Notes: generated by a model from the sequence alone, not told the origin. Shown: positions 50,330-60,101, counted from the first letter of the stretch. The stretch is 64,000 nucleotides of DNA from Paralithodes platypus (GCA_032716605.1 JAVRFV010002311.1:3139572-3203571); one strand, 5' to 3'. Made by a program: numbers and translations.

Positions 50330-50850
50330 AGGTTTTGGGATTTTAAGACCTTTCCTCCATTAGTTTGACGATTTTAAGACCTTTTGTGCCATTTAGGTGT
50401 CAATTTTTTCCTGGCGAGAGATAGCAAGCCTGAAATTTAGAAAGAAAAATGCACAAATTAATCTTGGAGGGAGGTCTTGATGGGACAGTAGAGTAGGGGC
50501 TCACATAGAACATAGAACGCCGACCTAAAATATTGTTCCCAAATTTTCGTTAGGAACGAATGTGATCATATAGAACGATTTCGCCATCAAAGTAGGGCAA
50601 ATCCGAGTAGTTCTCATATAGAGAGCCGAAATATCGTACAAAACGTACAAAATATCGTACGCTCCTGACGGAAATTTACGCTTACAGCGAACATTGACCA
50701 TATTGGGCCACCAAAATGCCGCGATCACATAGAACGAAATCACATAGAACGGCCTCGTTTATCAACCAATTTCTCGTTCTATGTGAGACCCTACTGTATT
50801 TATTTTAAGCTTGATAAAGATCTAGGGAGGAAACTAAACAAACTGGGGAA
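50330..50850 (+). repeat. Interspersed repeat family D, copy 2, interrupted
   Basis: 50330-50484 and 50798-50850 together match 54365-54650 (minus) and 18090-18240 (plus). The MITE at 50485-50797 sits inside it. Confidence 0.65.
50485..50797. mobile_element. MITE with CAGTAGGG-type inverted ends
   Basis: Left acagtagagtaggggctcac-atagaa and right ctcgttctatgtgagaccctactgt are inverted repeats of about 25 bp. CAGTA ends recall pogo/Tigger elements, but a TA duplication is not clear, so the superfamily is tentative. It is nested in repeat family D. Confidence 0.68.
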
Positions 50851-50887
50851 GAGAATATTTAAAAGAACATGTTATAATAGTTTAATG

Positions 50888-51063
50888 CAGATCTCCCTCG
50901 ATTTAAGATTGGGTTACGTTCCTGAAAACCCAATGATAAATAGAAAAATCGTATAGCAAACCTAAAAGTAATGGGGATGCATTCTGGGACCAGCCAAAAC
51001 CCAAACACCTAAAAACCTATAATAATATCTTAAATCGGGGCATCGGTTAGTGAGGGAGACCTG
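50888..51063. mobile_element. Short Tigger/pogo-like MITE
   Basis: Ends cagatctccctcg and the complement caggtctccctca, with gatttaagat near both ends and gggttacgttcctgaaaacc inside, a pattern familiar from Tigger-type ends. 176 bp, noncoding. Confidence 0.6.
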
Positions 51064-51273
51064 TCCTCATATCTGGTTAAAAAACATTGACATTAATCAG
51101 GATTATTTGTTGTGAAAAAAAAAAAAAATATATATACCGGTACCGGTATATAATTATATATATATATACCGGTATATATAGAAGAACATGTTATAATATT
51201 ATAATGCACATTGAAATGCTGGGTGCGAAGGGAATTTAACCCTCCTGAAAATCCCCAGGCCTGCCCCGTGATC

Positions 51274-51349
51274 TGGTGCTGTCTTGAACCCTGGTCAGTA
51301 GCAGTAGACATGCCAGACTCGCGCGCAACCACTGTACTACCACGGACGT
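51274..51349 (-). mobile_element. tRNA-derived SINE head
   Basis: On the minus strand, TGGTAGTACAGTGGTTGCG (box A, 51329-51343) and GGGTTCAAGAC (box B, near 51282) at about tRNA spacing. The SINE continues to about 51220. Acceptor stem pairing is absent, so it is not a functional tRNA gene. Confidence 0.65.
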
Positions 51350-51835
51350 AGAATAGGATAGCAATCTTAGTTCTCCTTGAAAGAACCAGGTGATAGTCTC
51401 GTGGTGATTCACGTGGTGGGTTTATTAGACTTCTCCACCAACGACTATTTTACGCTATACCAGACGTCAACTCGGGTAATTGGTGGTTGCGAGATTTTGC
51501 GGGTACCAGGCATTACACACATAAACCTCCCAGTCCTCCGCTAACATGCATTCTACAGTACTACAGTATAGTGCTTTACGGCTATTGCGGTCATCTAAAA
51601 AAATGCTAAATACAAGCTATCACACATCACGCACACAGAACGTGGCGGAAAAATAGAATGTGAAGATCATCAGAGTGTTGTGATTGGTCCACATGACAAG
51701 ATCATCAGAGTGCTGTGATTGGCTGCCACTTCCTGTCTGGCAGCTTCAAAATGTACACTTTATTGGAATTAAGCCACCTAATACAGTATAATCTACCTTC
51801 AGATATGTCATGGTTAGTGGCATAGCGTCATGTAC
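51350..51835. other. Unassigned sequence
   Basis: Contains a near-duplicate gatcatcagagtg-tgtgattgg at 51665 and 51701. No gene recognised. Confidence 0.4.
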
Positions 51836-51896
51836 AGTGGCATGGTCGGTAGCGCGTCTGACTGCTAATCGAAGGATCTGCAGTGTCAAAACCTCA
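51836..51896 (+). repeat. Degenerate tRNA-like sequence
   Basis: tggtcggtagcgcgtctgac and a damaged box B (gtgtcaaaacc), resembling a decayed tRNA-derived SINE head. Followed by repeat family B. Confidence 0.45.
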
Positions 51897-51924
51897 AATT
51901 GGTCTACTTTACATAACTATTATA

Positions 51925-52135
51925 ATGTAAAACTTGCAAAATAAACAAACCAAAACTTGGACGAACACAGTAAAAAGATAAAACAACTAATCAAAATCGC
52001 TATGTGGAAACAACGCTTAAGCAAAATAACAATTCTTTATAAATAAAAAAACAAAACAATCCACCACATAGGGTGTACACCACTACATGAGCAAGTTAAT
52101 AAAAAAAACAATCCACCACATAGGGTGTACTCACG
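51925..52135 (+). repeat. Interspersed repeat family B, copy 2
   Basis: Shares taatcaaaatcgctatgtgg, acaacgctta and ccaccacatagggtgtac with 56335-56520. The last block occurs twice here (52061 and 52105). Confidence 0.7.
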
Positions 52136-52500
52136 CGTACTAAAAGTTGCTCAGGGGTGGGTCCTTCCTTCCCCTGCTCCACCCGGGGCAGGTGGAAGGG
52201 GGGAGTCGTGTCCAAGTCTACCCCACCTTCCACCCCCAAACTACCCCCACCTACTTTCTCTAGCTGGCAGTTAGTGATTAGCGACGATTATTCTCATGTA
52301 TTACAAACTATTGTTAAACCATCATTGCACATGCTTACAATGGCTAATATTTATAATTTATTAGGAATATATTAATACAATATACTGTATAATTATTTTC
52401 TCAAAATGAGTATACACAACGTGGGTTACAAGATTCTCAGCTGTAGTGATCTGCTTCTCTCTCTCTCTTTCTTGACACGTAGACTACGAGGTCAGTTAAT
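52136..52500. other. Unassigned sequence
   Basis: A GC-rich inverted string (ccacccggggcaggtgg, near 52180) and AT-rich remainder. No gene recognised. Confidence 0.4.
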
Positions 52501-52710
52501 TTAAAAACAAAATTAAATATGAAAATGTGTAGCCTTAATATGAATACAATATGCGGTAATGGCTGGCAGTTTGATTTGAAAAGGTTCAGCACTAGTATTT
52601 CTGGAAACTGTTTACCATTTAAGATTTGTTCTATCTGGAACAAACTTTCCTCAGAAGTTGTAAACATCTCCTCAGTTGAGCAGTTCAAGAAGACAGTAGT
52701 CAGTAGATAG
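52501..52710 (+). pseudogene. LINE ORF2 C-terminal remnant
   Basis: Frame ending at TAG 52708-52710 reads GNCLPFKICSIWNKLSSEVV and VEQFKKTVV, the I-W-N-x-L-S/P-x-E-V-V ending of jockey/CR1-type LINEs. Only about 60 codons remain. Confidence 0.6.
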
Positions 52711-53996
52711 TATTTTGTACACTCTGTAATGAGTGTAGTGCACTGAACAATGTCTCTCCTTCCACTTTGAATATTTCCCCGAAATGGACCGCAAAGTCTT
52801 TGAGATACCGGTACTAACTATTCCTTGTAACTCCGTGTAGCTCTCTCATAGCACACTTTTAACAACTAAGATATAACGGGTGTGAATGGGATAGTATATT
52901 TACCTTCAATAGTGTTGTATGATGAATGTTGCCTGCACTTGATACACTTAAAGGAGAGTTGATGGTAAGACTATCTATTAAACCTAAACTTAAGTTGTGG
53001 GTTTGTAGAGGTGACAGGCTGAGAACACAGACAAGAGACAAAGGCGGGGTAAGTGATGAGGCAAGCACTGTCACTCAAAGGCTTGATAATCAAACCGTAC
53101 TACTGTATATATATATATTAACACTGACTTTGATCACAAGCTATAATTATATCGAGTTCTACATTGAATTAAGCGAACCATGAGTGTATAGGATACATAA
53201 AATGAAATCCAGACAGTTTATAGTATGTGTGGTATAGAATATATGAAAGAAACTGAATGAAATGATAAACGAAAAATCGATAATAGTCGCAACACTTCCA
53301 GCCAATCTTTGAAAAAAAATTCCTTTTCTGTTATGTTAGAAAAAAAAAAACTCGACTGTCGTAAGTTATTTGAGGACCAAGGAATATATCGTAAAGGGCA
53401 CGTTAATGTGTATGACAATGATGGTGAACATGTTATCATTAATGCTGTTTGATCTTGGATTTAATTACGGTTTTATTATATAAATCACATTAAATCTTGG
53501 TCGTAGAGAGAGAGAGAGAGAGAAAGAGAGGGGCAGAACACCTCTACAGCCTAGATTCGTGTTACCCACTTTGTTTGTGTGAAGACTCATTTTGAGAATG
53601 CGAATACATATTGTATTAATACATTCCCGATAAATATTTAATGTTGGCCATTGTAAGCGTTTGCAATGATGGTTTAGCTATAATTTACAAGATATGAGAA
53701 CAAACGTGGCTAATTACTAACCCTCGCAAGAACAAACTTATTATTGTTATATTTTCTTATGATTTGGATGTTTATGTATACATATATGTACCTTTTGTGG
53801 CAATTGACGGAGATAAATAGGCCTAAAGTAGACAACTTGGAGTCAGTGCCACCCATATCGATTTATTCCCATATAATACTCTATTGCTAATACGCGAATT
53901 TCCATTCCGCGCCCTCGTGTGTCGCCCATATACTCGCGTATTGAGAGGCCTGACTGTATATATATATACAGTAGATAGATAGATAGATGAACTCAC
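52711..53996. other. Intron-like AT-rich sequence of the LMF locus
   Basis: About 1.3 kb with GA (53507-53530), AT and GATA (53970-53988) tracts. No exon was found, although the LMF segment between the flanking exons should lie in this intron or the next. Confidence 0.45.
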
Positions 53997-54231
53997 CTCA
54001 TAATGGTAATTCATACAGCTGAGGTACCACCAACAGGAATCACCGCGTAGTTTAATAAGTCCCGCCCCTAACATGATGCGGAAGATCAGCCAGCGCAGCC
54101 CCATGACCATGATGGGGGTGGGGGGCTGCCCCGGGGGAGGGGGGACAGGGATAGTAACGGCACAGACCACACGGCCAGGAACCCCGTCTCCAGAAGCTGG
54201 GACTCCCATCCGAAGCCGTACCAGATCTGAC
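53997..54231 (-). pseudogene. Lipase maturation factor (LMF) exon with frameshift
   Basis: Acceptor CCTCCATAG and donor GTGAGT on the minus strand. The first part reads QIWYGFGWESQLLETGFLAV and the last LRWLIFRIMLGAGLIKLRGD, SCWWYLSCMNYHYE; both are conserved LMF blocks (G-F-L-A, L-R-W-L-x-F-R-x-M-x-G-A-G-L-x-K-L-R-G-D, Y-H-Y-E). They are in different frames: a one-base shift lies in the C-rich stretch around 54110-54140, a likely site for a sequencing error or a real lesion. The gene runs on the minus strand with the exons at 50133 and 48552 downstream. Confidence 0.85.
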
Positions 54232-54364
54232 CTATGGAGGAAGTATAGGTAAATTATAACATCAGGGTATGTACAGTACCTGAATATAGAGATAGAGGGA
54301 TGGATAGATAGATAGATAGACAGACAGACAGATTAGATATATATAAGATCAGGTAAGGTAGAAT

Positions 54365-54650
54365 GACTCATGCTTCAAGTTACAGTACTTAGGGGAGGTT
54401 TTTATTTTCCTCCCTAGACCTCCATCAAGCTTAAATAAACACCCACCCAAGACCCTCCTTGAAGATATATTTGTAAATTTCCCGGCCGAAGGCCAATTCC
54501 TCTAATGTTACAGGCTCGCTATCGCTCGCCAGGATTTTTTTTACATCTAAATGGCACAAAAGGTAATGAAATGGCCAAAATAATGGGACAAATGACTTAA
54601 AATCCCAAAACTAATGGGGCTAAGCACAAGGGAGTCCAGAAAAAAAATCC
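54365..54650 (-). repeat. Interspersed repeat family D, copy 3
   Basis: Complement of the copies at 18090 and 50330: cctccctagacctccatcaa-gctta, gaccctccttgaagat, ctcgctatcgctcgccagga. Confidence 0.62.
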
Positions 54651-54729
54651 CCCTTAACCCCAGGACCATGACTCCCTCCCAAACCAGTACAAAATCAACT
54701 AATGGGGCTAAATACGAGGGAGAAGGGGG

Positions 54730-54758
54730 ACCAGATCTGACCTGCGGAGGAATTATAG
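54730..54758. repeat. Duplicate of the LMF exon acceptor region
   Basis: accagatctgacctgcggaggaattatagg closely matches 54220-54248. It repeats the splice acceptor and first exon bases about 510 bp upstream on the minus strand, with repeat family D between. Confidence 0.65.
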
Positions 54759-54821
54759 GTTAGTTCATATTATCACCAACCCACTGGATGACGGGGTAAT
54801 CCACTCTCTTAATTACAGAAT

Positions 54822-54985
54822 TAAGAGATTGGATGACTCCGTTGTTGACACCTGTCCAGGATATATATATATGAGAGAGAGAGAGAGTAAAGGTGAGGCT
54901 GACCGTTCTAAGACGTTTCACCCCATCAGTCTACTGCTCTAAGACATTTCGCCCCATCAGCCACCCCATACCATTAACCCATTCA
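54822..54985 (+). mobile_element. LINE-N C-terminal fragments
   Basis: agattggatgactccgttgt-gacacctgtccagga and, after an (AT)n/(GA)n tract, caccccataccattaa. These match 31345-31410 of LINE-N with the knuckle split. Confidence 0.6.
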
Positions 54986-55032
54986 GTGCAGGTGACGTCT
55001 ATTGTATTTTATTCTAGCTATACAGTACAGTA

Positions 55033-55468
55033 TTAACCCTTGTCTAGCAGGGGGTTTTGGGTTTATTTGGGCATATTCAGGCCCTCCTGAATGATAAATC
55101 AAGTATCTGCATGAAAAGAAATGTATTCAGCAAAAACCTAGGCGCTAAAAGCTTCAAAATGAGACCAGAACGAGCTACGTAGCACTCGTCGTTCTCATGC
55201 AGTGTTACCGGTAACTAACATGGGAGTTTAGCATATAGCGGCATATTTTTTCCCACTACGCTCACTACTGGCAACGCTGCCGGCCTCTCGAGAACAGAGG
55301 GAACATGAGTTAGTGGGCGGCGGTAAGCCCTGGGAGTCGGCTATCTGTCCCGCTGTGCTCCCGGCCATTTGCACTCGATTTTAACCCTTTAAAAGCCTTA
55401 ATAATGCTCCTAACTTGCTGCAAATTGGAGGAGGACTTAAGTCTGCCCCCGATCTTTAAGGGTTAAGA
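55033..55468. mobile_element. Possible further TTAA-flanked element
   Basis: TTAACCC at the left (55032) and GGGTTAA at the right (about 55466) bound a segment holding the tgtattcag MITE end (55122-55185). The terminal inverted repeat is short and imperfect, so this is tentative. Confidence 0.35.
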
Positions 55469-55593
55469 CGATTATTAGCCTCTTAGGAAGAATATGTAGT
55501 AGCTAAGATGGTTAACTGAGATAGCTAGTAACCTTTTTATTGCTAGAGGTCCTTCCTTGACTGAATAAAATCATCTAGTAACAACCAGAATAT

Positions 55594-56033
55594 AATGAAA
55601 AGACCTCAGCCATACTGAATGTATTAAACACATCATAGAAGACTGCATTCAGAAGAGACTGGATATCTCCATCGTCGACACCTGCCCACGATGTAACACA
55701 GCACCCCATACTATTAAACACATCATAGAAGACTGCATTCAGAAGAGACTGGATATCTCCGTCGTCGACACCTGCCCACGATGTAACACAGCACCCCATA
55801 CTATTAAACACATCATAGAAGACTGCATTCAGAAGAGACTGGATATCTCCGTCGTCGACACCTGCCCACGATGTAACACAGCACCCCATACTATTAAACA
55901 CATCATAGAAGACTGCATTCAGAAGAGACTGGATATCTCCGTCGTCGACACCTGCCCACGATGTAACGCAGCACCCCATACTATTAAACACATCATAGAA
56001 GACTGCATTTCACATAAACACTTATGCTAACAA
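55594..56033 (+). pseudogene. LINE-N C-terminal zinc knuckle, tandemly repeated four times in frame
   Basis: The plus frame open from about 55594 to the TAA at 56028 contains CPRCNTAPHTIKHIIEDC four times at exactly 90-bp spacing, each with QKRLDIS-VVDT before it. Spacing is C-x2-C-x4-H-x3-H-x4-C. Units differ by only a few bases. Upstream LINE-N sequence is missing. The minus-strand 138-codon frame is a shadow. A small deletion near 56025 shifts the frame before the final WESPIVAMAFLRDSGLFGQA. Confidence 0.82.
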
Positions 56034-56240
56034 CACAATCAACACTCAATGAGAGCTCTGTGGGAAAGCCCGATCGTGGCCATGGCCTTTCTCAGGGACT
56101 CGGGGCTGTTCGGCCAGGCAGCTTAGGGAACAACAACAACAACATAATCTACACTCCTTGAGAGCCCTGTGGGAAAGCCCAATCGTGGCCATGGCTTTCC
56201 TTAGGGACTCGGGGCTATTCGGCCAGGCAGCTTAGGTAAC
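56034..56240 (+). mobile_element. LINE-N 3' terminus, twice in tandem
   Basis: First tail: MRALWESPIVAMAFLRDSGL to (AAC)n at 56128-56142. It is followed directly by a second copy (56146-56243) of the same last 95 bp and tail, about 90% alike. Tail-to-tail tandem arrangement is consistent with template jumping or repeated insertion at the AAC tract. Confidence 0.78.
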
Positions 56241-56279
56241 AACAACTCACTAATTAACAATTTCACGCACAGGACGTGA

Positions 56280-56520
56280 TTTGAGCCTATTCTGGGATAC
56301 TTAAAAGCCTTTGTGACCATCAGGGGTGTTTAGAAACAGACAATATAAAGGCAAAATAACTAATCAAAATCGCTATGTGGAGACAACGCTTACTAAAATA
56401 AAAAAATTGAAATAAAAGACACAATCCACCACATAGGGTGTACATTACTACATGAGCAAGTTAATCTGTTTCCCAAGCAAACTAATCGCACACATAACAA
56501 CGCACTATCGTCACTTTCAA
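56280..56520 (+). repeat. Interspersed repeat family B, copy 3, with 47.5-kb related flank
   Basis: 56280-56335 is the complement of 47517-47570. 56335-56520 matches family B, including aacaacgcactatcgtcac, which links it to 15890-15920. Confidence 0.68.
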
Positions 56521-56659
56521 GGAATTAATCAGTTTGGGATTGCTAATCGGCAAGCCCTGTGTGAGTGCAAGGGTTAACTTACAAATAAACCTAAATAATT
56601 GATAATTGTGATAGTCACAGTATCTAATCAAATAAGTAGCTAATATCAAGAACATGAGA

Positions 56660-56716
56660 TTAGAACCGTGCTTCGTGTGGAGCACTCAATCTTTAAATAT
56701 TTGTGTGTATGTATGG
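56660..56716 (+). repeat. Diverged LINE-A 3' end
   Basis: cttcgtgtggagcactcaat-cttt followed by a TATG microsatellite resembles the LINE-A terminus (cttatgtgtggaacactcag-ctta). Short and diverged. Confidence 0.45.
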
Positions 56717-56721
56717 GGGCG

Positions 56722-56938
56722 CTAATAAGTCATGTCTCAGCTGTCATCATGTTTGCCTCGCTCTGTGCTGTATTAATGTCCGCCAGATGTTGAATAGGGT
56801 GGGTAAGTGTAGGAATATGTTTGTATATCTCACTAGAATATGGCTATATTGTATGGTATAATTCTCCTACTTGACGAGACTGAGAAATGGGCGAGGGAAC
56901 GCAAAAGTGGTCCCGGACCCTGAGAATAGGAACTTTAA
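56722..56938 (+). repeat. Repeat family E, part before the MITE, with LINE-A empty site
   Basis: 56722-56810 (gctaataagtcatgtctcag ... attaatgtc-g-cagatgttgaatagggtggg) matches 57516-57575 joined to 58464-58485, so it is the empty site of the LINE-A fragment. 56866-56938 continues family E up to the MITE. Confidence 0.68.
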
Positions 56939-57417
56939 CCCTCCAGCCCCGGCTATGTATTATATATATATTCCTCAAAACCCGGGTGTTTTGGCCGAAA
57001 AACGTCTAGGCTAGGCTACCGTATATTCGTTAATCAGACTGCTTCCCGCATTCCCGCGCATCCCCAAGCGTAGCTGTGTTATTTATCTGTAGAATGGCAT
57101 TAAGTAGAGCTCTCTAAGTCAACTGGTTGAGCTGTGATGATGATTTCATTGGAGATAACTTTATGGCAAAAACAGCCACTTTACACCACTTTTCGATACT
57201 TAACAACAACATACAGGCACACACGAACAAGCGACGCTCTCCTTCTTGTGGCCGGAGATGCGGGGCGTCGGTCCAGCCGGCTGTTGTTTACATGCGTCGG
57301 ACCGACGCCTCGCACACGAAGCTCACAGGCTTTCAACCACTGGCGTTCAAGAGGCCTTCCGGGTACCTGTTATATGCTTTTTTATGGGCGTTCAAGAGGT
57401 CTTCCGTGGTGAGAGGG
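56939..57417 (+). mobile_element. TTAA-flanked (piggyBac-like) MITE, copy 2
   Basis: 479 bp between TTAA at 56935-56938 and 57418-57421. Starts ccctccagccccgg and ends gtgagaggg. The homologous repeat at 20371-20680 lacks it. Frames such as the 115- and 92-codon ones over its interior are not genes. Confidence 0.85.
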
Positions 57418-57575
57418 TTAAATGTTGTTTCTGTTCAGGCTCTGTCTTGTGTCGGCAATGGGGTATGTGCCTGAGTATATACTGTACGGTACATACATAC
57501 AAGTACAGTAGCACTAATAAGTCATGTCTCAGCTGTCATTACGTTTGGCTCGCTCTGTGTTGTATTAATGTCTGT

Positions 57576-58463
57576 AATGTCTGTCGAGGCAATGTGGAAA
57601 AGAGCGGTGCATACCCATGTGCAGTGTGTGGAAAGGGAGTGGGCGCTAACTCAATTCAATGTAGAATCTGTCGATGTTGGGTACACCATGGGAGTAAGGA
57701 CTGTAGTAGAATAAAGGGACCCCTGCCGAAGGATAAGTCAGAAATAGAGAAATTTGAGTGCGTAGTGTGCAAAGGCGAGCTTGTGTTAGGTGATGATCCT
57801 GTGGCTGTGAATTTTGGAAATGAGTCTTTGGAGCTGGGGAACAAGTTTTGTTACCTAGGAGATACCATCTCTGCCGGTGGTGGGGCCGAGGCTGCCACTG
57901 TTGCTAGAATTAGGTGTGGCTGGGGGAAGTTCAGAGAATTGATGCCAATCCTGACCATGAAAAGAATGCCTCTCCCCCTGAAGGGAAAGGTGTATGCTTC
58001 ATGTGTTAGAAGTGCAATGACGTATGCCTCAGAAACAGGGGCCGTTAAAGTAGAGGATGTCAACAGAATGGAGCGTAATGAGATGAGAATGGTGAGATGG
58101 ATGTGTGGGGCCAGGCTACAGGATAGAATAACAAATGAGGAGACGTTTAGGTATAAAGCGTATTAGCGAGGTGATGCGTATAAGTAGACTGGGATGGTAT
58201 GGACATGTGGAGAGAATGGATGAACAAAATTGGGTGAAAAAATGCAGATCTGTGATTGTGGAGGGAGCTGCACCAAGGGGTGGACCGAGGAAGACCTGGG
58301 ATCGGACTATACGTGCCGATCTCAAATCCAAGAACTTGGCAAGTGAAGCAGCCCTTAACAGGGTTGCCTGGAATGCCGCCATTAGGACAAGAGACTGAAA
58401 CTGCACTTATGTGTGGAACACTCAGTCTTAATATTTGATGTACTGTATGTTATGTATGTAGAT
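57576..58463 (+). mobile_element. LINE-A copy 3, 3' fragment
   Basis: 5'-truncated at cgaggcaatgtggaaaagag and ending in the ATG/TATG tail. The host repeat at 56722-56810 shows the unoccupied site. Confidence 0.87.
57580..58398 (+). pseudogene. LINE-A copy 3, PHD-like finger and C-terminal domain
   Basis: AYPCAVCGKGVGANSIQC, CRCWVHHGSKDCSRIKG, FECVVCKGEL, NKFCYLGDTISAGGG (intact here, shifted in copy 2), SCVRSAMTYASETGAVK, then a frame change near 58130 into RRRLGIKRISEVM and RLGWYGHVERMDE, ending at TGA 58396-58398. It gives the best reading of the finger-to-C-terminus junction in the window. Confidence 0.82.
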
Positions 58464-58507
58464 GTTCAAAAGGGTGGGTAAGAAAGAGAGTGTGAGAGAA
58501 AGAGGGA

Positions 58508-58600
58508 GTTATTAGAGTTGAAAGAGTGATAGCGAGTCAAAATATCTGGACACTCGGAGTTTAAAGCAGTTTAAGTCATAGGATGAGGGAAAGATACCGG
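58508..58600 (-). mobile_element. LINE-J 3' fragment
   Basis: gagttgaaagagtgatagcg, atctggacactcggagttta and agtttaagtcatagga match 8435-8520, the LINE-J ORF end and 3' UTR. Confidence 0.65.
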
Positions 58601-58642
58601 TAGAAGTAAAGGAACCACAATGCCCCCATAATGAACATATTA

Positions 58643-58645
<3 letters not shown>

Positions 58646-58697
<52 letters not shown>
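58646..58697. repeat. (GA)n microsatellite
   Basis: About 26 dinucleotide units just before the left 90-bp direct repeat. Confidence 0.95.
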
Positions 58698-58702
<5 letters not shown>

Positions 58703-58787
58703 AAGGAAATCAAGCAACAACAGATCTAGTGACCCTTCTAGGCTGCTTGTCCTCCAAAACACTGAGGATCAAGTGTCCAAACAGTGG
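58698..58787. repeat. Direct repeat flanking a CR1-like LINE, left
   Basis: 88 of 90 positions match 59810-59899; GA-rich sequence extends both copies leftward. Confidence 0.88.
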
Positions 58788-59790
58788 TTTAGAGTGGGTA
58801 AGGGAACATTGGAAAGGGAACTACTGCCCTGGAACTAATGTCCGTGGCAGGACTAGGAAGTTAGTAGGGGACATATGGGTTAGTAACTGAGGGGAGGATA
58901 AAATAAAGTTATTCATTTACAAACGCAGTCAGTCGCGGGTTTGATGCGAGATATTTGTCTAGGCGGAGTTTAAATGAATCAACGGTGCTGCAGTCTATAA
59001 CGTCTCGGGTAAGCCCATTCCACAAGTTGACAACTCGATTGAAGAAGAAATTCTTAGATTTGTGTGAGTTAAAAGATTTACCAATAATTTTGCAACCGTT
59101 TCCCCGCGTGTAATTAGATTGGTCGATAGTGAAGTACTTACTACAGTTCATATTGTCGATGCCTTTGATGATTTTGAACACTTGAATTAAGTCACCTCTT
59201 AATCTGCGCTGGGTTAAAGGAAATAGATTTAATTCTCTAAGACGTTCTTCGTATGGTTTGTTCTTTAGGCTAGGTATAATTTTGGTAACTCTACGTTGAA
59301 CTCGTTCTAGCTTGTTTATGTCTTTTTGGTAATAAGGGCACCAGCATTGAACGCAGTATTCCAGAAGAGGACGGACTAAGGAATTGTAAAGGGTTAGGAT
59401 AACGTCTTTGGATTTATGCTCAAATGACCTGCCTATAAAGCCAATTATTTTGTTTGCCTTCTTAACAACTTCTGAACATTGTTGACTCGGTTTTACTCGA
59501 TATTGTTACTCCCAGATCGGTTTCTCTGTTTACATTCTTAAGCTGAGTGCCATTCATCGAATAGTTTGCTTTCTCATTTAGGTGTCCGATATGTAGTACC
59601 GTACTTTACATTTATCCGCATTGAAACTCATTTGCCAAATTTGGGCCCAATGTGACAATTTATCTAGATTGTGTTGCATATTGTCAACTTGATCTTTTGA
59701 GAGTACGCTATTTGCAATTTTTGAATCGTCAGCAAATTTTGAGATTGTACAGGTGAGACCCTCATCTATGTCGTTGATGTAAATTAGAAA
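58788..59790 (-). mobile_element. CR1-like LINE between 90-bp direct repeats
   Basis: Minus strand; 3' UTR at 58788-58908, coding to about 59790 where it stops inside the RT (LIYINDIDEG). Both ends abut the flanking direct repeats, as in the LINE at 18374-20165. Confidence 0.82.
58909..59790 (-). pseudogene. CR1-like RT C-terminal part, broken once
   Basis: Coding order: IYINDIDEGLTCTISKFADD (motif C), WAQIWQMSFNADKCK, a break near 59580-59470 with stops, then LVRPLLEYCVQCWCPYYQKD, LERVQRRVTKIIPSLK, LRGDLIQVFKIIKGID and FNRVVNLWNGLTRDVIDC, ending at the TAA near 58909. The tail block is diagnostic of CR1-group LINEs. Confidence 0.84.
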
Positions 59791-59809
59791 GAGAGAGAGG
59801 AAAGAGAGA

Positions 59810-59899
59810 GTACAAAGGAAATCAAGCAACAACAGGTCTAATGACCCTTCTAGGCTGCTTGTCCTCCAAAACACTGAGGATCAAGTGTCCAAACAGTGG
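59810..59899. repeat. Direct repeat flanking a CR1-like LINE, right
   Basis: Second copy of 58698-58787. Confidence 0.88.
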
Positions 59900-60101
59900 C
59901 CACAAACTATTTATGAACTACAAATGATTAGTATTACCGGTATTATCCTCCCAGCCTCCCTACAAATACAGGTCGGAGTCCTACTATCCCGGAAAGCTTT
60001 TTATCAGTAAGTAGCGTTACGGTGTAGCATGCTGTCTTGCCATCTGTACACGTTAACTTCGGTAAGGTAAACCTTTAATCTGGTACATTACCCCAAATGT
60101 G

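Noticed and set aside
55575..55991. Minus-strand 138-codon Cys-rich repetitive protein
   Set aside because: It is the antisense shadow of the LINE-N knuckle repeats on the plus strand.
55603..56000. Array of four 90-bp direct repeats resembling a CRISPR
   Set aside because: Repeats are contiguous without spacers and encode a LINE zinc knuckle in frame; the genome is eukaryotic.
57127..57474. Open frames at 57.1-57.5, 61.2-61.4 and 63.2-63.6 kb that resemble each other
   Set aside because: They lie inside copies of the same TTAA-flanked MITE.
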